Shown: positions 61,892-64,000 of the stretch, in pieces | How the letters are laid out: every line of letters starts with the position of its first letter | Position numbering within the stretch: the first letter of the stretch is position 1 | Assembly (NCBI GenBank): GCA_019828565.1 | Contig: JAHDYR010000006.1 | Coordinates: 1 to 64,000 of the forward strand | Reading direction: 5' to 3' | Length of the DNA stretch: 64,000 nucleotides | From: Carpediemonas membranifera | Lineage: Eukaryota > Fornicata | Translations under genes and position numbers: made by a program | The notes under the pieces: generated by a model | The model's database searches: none | Seen by the model: the letters and a program-made list of their open reading frames with translations, nothing else | What the model was told of the DNA's origin: nothing

Positions 61892-64000
61892 TTACGCCGT
61901 CTTCGCCCTCTTCCCCTGCCCATCATCGCCCGCCTTCCTAGCGAGCCACCTGACGAGCACGTCCACCCGCCTCTGCAGCTCCGTCGTCGTCCTACTCTTG
62001 AGGAACCAGTCGAGGCATGTCTCCGGGTCTGTCCTGGCCTTCCTCTGGAGCTCATCCCAGCTGCCATAGCCCAGGTCGGCTGCGTGGTAGACCAGCCAGC
62101 GGTCCTCACGGTCTGTAAACTGCTTGTTGGACTGACCCTGTGGGTACGGGATGATGATGCGGCTCGGGCCCTTGCACCCGGCCGCTACGGACCTCAGCAG
62201 GGCTGTGACTTCCGCAGCCTTTTCCCTGCGCTGGTCTCCCTTGAGGACGCGCTCCTCTAGCTTTTTCCCGTCAGCCAGCCGGTCCAGATTTGACCAGAGC
62301 ACCTTGCCGTACGCCCTGATGTCTTCCACATCACGGTCGAGCTCCTCAGCTATCCTCTCGTGAGAGTCCTTGCCGAACAACTCGCAGCACTTGATGTAAA
62401 TCCTGAAGTCCCCGTGCTTCCAGTGGGCGAAGGGCTCCTTAGCAAGCAGCTCTGCCTTCTGAGCCTTCTGCTCCGCGGTGAGGGGCGGGTTCTTCTCGTC
62501 CTTCCAGTGTGCCTGTTCGATTTCACAGAGGGCCACGAGGGGCTTGGCGTAGAACTGCCACTCTGGGTAGTCCGGCCTCTTGCCCTTGCCAGCGTTCTTA
62601 GGCCGCTTGACTTCGTCTGTCAGCGCCCTAGCTCTGGCAGTGCGGAGCTTGTCCCTCTCCGCGTCAAGAGCGAGCAGGGCGACGGTCTCGGCCTTCTTGG
62701 CGGCGTCCCGCTTGAACTTCTCTCCTTCAAACTCGTAGATGTAACCAGTGTCGTGTTCACCGCTGGTGATCATCTGCAGGAGGTTGTCCTTGTGCCCAGC
62801 GAGGATCTCTCCCCGCTGCTCGTCGTGCTGGACAGCGCGTTCGAGCAGCTTATCGATGTCCGTGTCGCTGAGAACTGTGCCCTTGGCCTTGAAGATCTCC
62901 TCAGCGCCATGGGTTACTAGGGCAAGCAGCTCCTCCTTCGTAGCCGCCTTCTGCTTCTCGGGGAGCCGGCCCTGCTCGATCACCAGTGTGTCGAGCTGCA
63001 GCTTCATCTCACTCCGTTCCTGGATCTTCTGCTCGACAGTGTGTTCTGTGATAAACCGGTAGACGTTCACAGGCTTTTTCTGGCCGATACGATGTGCTCT
63101 ATCCATGGCCTGCAGGTCCTGCTGGGGGTTCCAGCTCGTGTCGTAAAGGACTACGGTGTCTGCTGTGGCAAGATTAATGCCCAGGCCGCCAGCACGTGTG
63201 GATAGGAGGAAGATGAACTTCGTCGAGTCCTCTGCGTTGAACGAGGCGATGTGCTCCTCCCGCTCCTCTGAGGACGTCTGTCCGTCGATGCGGCAGTAGC
63301 TGTAGCCCTTCATAGCGATGTAATCCTCGAGAATATCCATCATCCGGGTCATCTGGGAAAAGACGAGAACACGGTGGCCGTCAGCGTGGAGGCGGGGCAG
63401 CAGCTTGTCCAGGATGCGGAGCTTGCCGCAGTTCTCCCAGAGGTGGGGGCCGTCGGAGTAGGGAGGGCCGGGCTCAACGCCCTCGAAGAGATAGGGATGG
63501 TTGCACGCCTTCCACAGCTGCATCAGGATGTTGTGGAGCCGGCCGACGTTGGTGCGGCCTGTGCCAGCGCCTAGGGCGTCTACATGGCCTGAGAGGATGT
63601 CCTTGTAGATCTTACGCTGCACATCCGACAGCTGGCAGAGGATGGTGGCCGTCTTCTTGGGAGGCAGAGTCTCCACATCGGCCTTGACTCTGCGGAGAAT
63701 AAACGGCTTCAGCACTCTGTGGAGCTTGTGGACAATCTCTGTGTGCTGCTCCTCGTCCACGTTTTCGAACATGGACTCGAACAGGCCGGAATCTGAGAAC
63801 TGCTCGGGCACCAGGAAGTTGAGGAGCGCCCAGAGCTCCTTGAGGTTGTTCTGGAGCGGGGTTCCGGTCAGCAGGATACGATGGGCACTGGAGAAGGTGC
63901 GGAGTACCCGAGAGAGGAGCGATGACTCGTTCTTGAGACGGTGGGCCTCGTCGACGACGACTGTGTCAAAGGAGACCTTGCGGAGATGCGCCTGCTCCTT
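61892..64000 (-). CDS. ISWI: ISWI-type chromatin remodelling ATPase (C-terminal part; 5' end beyond window)
   Basis: ISWI ATPases slide nucleosomes. The visible 703 residues begin at the window edge within the helicase core: VVVDEAHRLKNESSLLSRVL (motif II DEAH), LTGTPLQNNLKELWALLNFL (motif III), LSTRAGGLGINLATADTVVL (motif V) and QAMDRAHRIGQKKPVNVYRF (motif VI). The C-terminal half has HAND, SANT and SLIDE regions (YPEWQFYAKPLVALCEIEQ; HWKHGDFRIYIKCCELFG; FTDREDRWLVYHAADLGYGS), which separate ISWI from CHD and SNF2. No break is visible. Its stop lies 84 nt from the start of the CENP-B-like gene on the same strand. Confidence 0.95.
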   Translation of the reverse strand, partial: KEQAHLRKVSFDTVVVDEAHRLKNESSLLSRVLRTFSSAHRILLTGTPLQNNLKELWALLNFLVPEQFSDSGLFESMFENVDEEQHTEIVHKLHRVLKPFILRRVKADVETLPPKKTATILCQLSDVQRKIYKDILSGHVDALGAGTGRTNVGRLHNILMQLWKACNHPYLFEGVEPGPPYSDGPHLWENCGKLRILDKLLPRLHADGHRVLVFSQMTRMMDILEDYIAMKGYSYCRIDGQTSSEEREEHIASFNAEDSTKFIFLLSTRAGGLGINLATADTVVLYDTSWNPQQDLQAMDRAHRIGQKKPVNVYRFITEHTVEQKIQERSEMKLQLDTLVIEQGRLPEKQKAATKEELLALVTHGAEEIFKAKGTVLSDTDIDKLLERAVQHDEQRGEILAGHKDNLLQMITSGEHDTGYIYEFEGEKFKRDAAKKAETVALLALDAERDKLRTARARALTDEVKRPKNAGKGKRPDYPEWQFYAKPLVALCEIEQAHWKDEKNPPLTAEQKAQKAELLAKEPFAHWKHGDFRIYIKCCELFGKDSHERIAEELDRDVEDIRAYGKVLWSNLDRLADGKKLEERVLKGDQRREKAAEVTALLRSVAAGCKGPSRIIIPYPQGQSNKQFTDREDRWLVYHAADLGYGSWDELQRKARTDPETCLDWFLKSRTTTELQRRVDVLVRWLARKAGDDGQGKRAKTA

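Noticed and set aside
1-64000. Alternative genetic code (TAR as Gln) as in hexamitid diplomonads
   Set aside because: TAA and TAG end well-defined families at the expected place (CFAP299, HOP2, ribokinase, kinesin), so the code is standard.
1-64000. CRISPR array or bacterial operon
   Set aside because: No regularly spaced repeats with unique spacers were found, and the genes are eukaryotic with introns.

Overview
The window is nuclear DNA of a GC-rich, gene-dense, free-living-type protist. Host genes are compact and separated by a few hundred bases or less. TAA, TAG and TGA are all used as stops, so the code is standard, unlike hexamitid diplomonads. Six introns could be placed from protein continuity: five are only 28-38 nt and one is 67 nt. 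A flagellar gene (CFAP299), a kinesin, a meiotic gene (HOP2) and a lean eukaryotic core point to a flagellated, probably sexual protist. A Carpediemonas-like metamonad (Fornicata) would fit, but that is an inference and not a sequence match.

Layout. Positions 1-15,100 are a transposon graveyard: a minus-strand APE-type LINE (1-3,505); a minus-strand block of retroelement ORFs with a Gag-like basic protein and a Maelstrom-like protein (3,506-7,640); a second, 5'-truncated LINE on the plus strand (about 7,650-10,720); the 3' stub of a chromodomain Ty3/Gypsy element (11,038-11,670); and a 5'-truncated DIRS-type element whose tyrosine recombinase still looks intact (11,697-14,167). From 15,100 to the end are host genes, mostly on the minus strand: a VTT-domain membrane protein, ribokinase, HOP2, a myotubularin, a ZNRD2-like zinc-ribbon protein, NAE1, an L1-domain ribosome-biogenesis factor, the exosome subunit RRP42, a large URB1-like protein, CFAP299, a single-pass membrane protein, a PAT1-like protein, CDC73, an AAGAB-like protein, a Ulp1/SENP protease, a kinesin, a membrane serine hydrolase of the beta-lactamase fold, a 2,043-residue PocR/TmcB-like membrane sensor, a TKL kinase, a homeodomain protein, a longin protein, a CENP-B-like protein and an ISWI remodeller that runs off the window. 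There is no operon logic; the genes share only a probable promoter element.

The most unusual content is a set of small insertions whose broken ORFs resemble Fanzor/TnpB (OMEGA) nucleases. There are three divergent families: F1 in two 99.5%-identical copies (31,518-33,175 and 57,302-58,945), F2 (41,462-42,734) and F3 (36,172-36,941). Each is bounded by its own 27-32 bp direct repeat. Each original insertion sits in the promoter of a host gene (CFAP299, kinesin, CDC73), and each repeat contains TGCRCAG read in the host gene's direction, close to the proposed promoter motif. The second F1 copy carried about 310 bp of the CFAP299 5' region with it. All copies are missing the RuvC-I segment or carry frameshifts, so they are probably decayed or non-autonomous.

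A short element, TAAACTGCAC or TTAACCTGCGA on the plus strand (GTGCAGTTTA or TCGCAGGTTAA read with the minus-strand genes), lies mostly 20-40 nt before the ATG of many genes and is the best core-promoter candidate.
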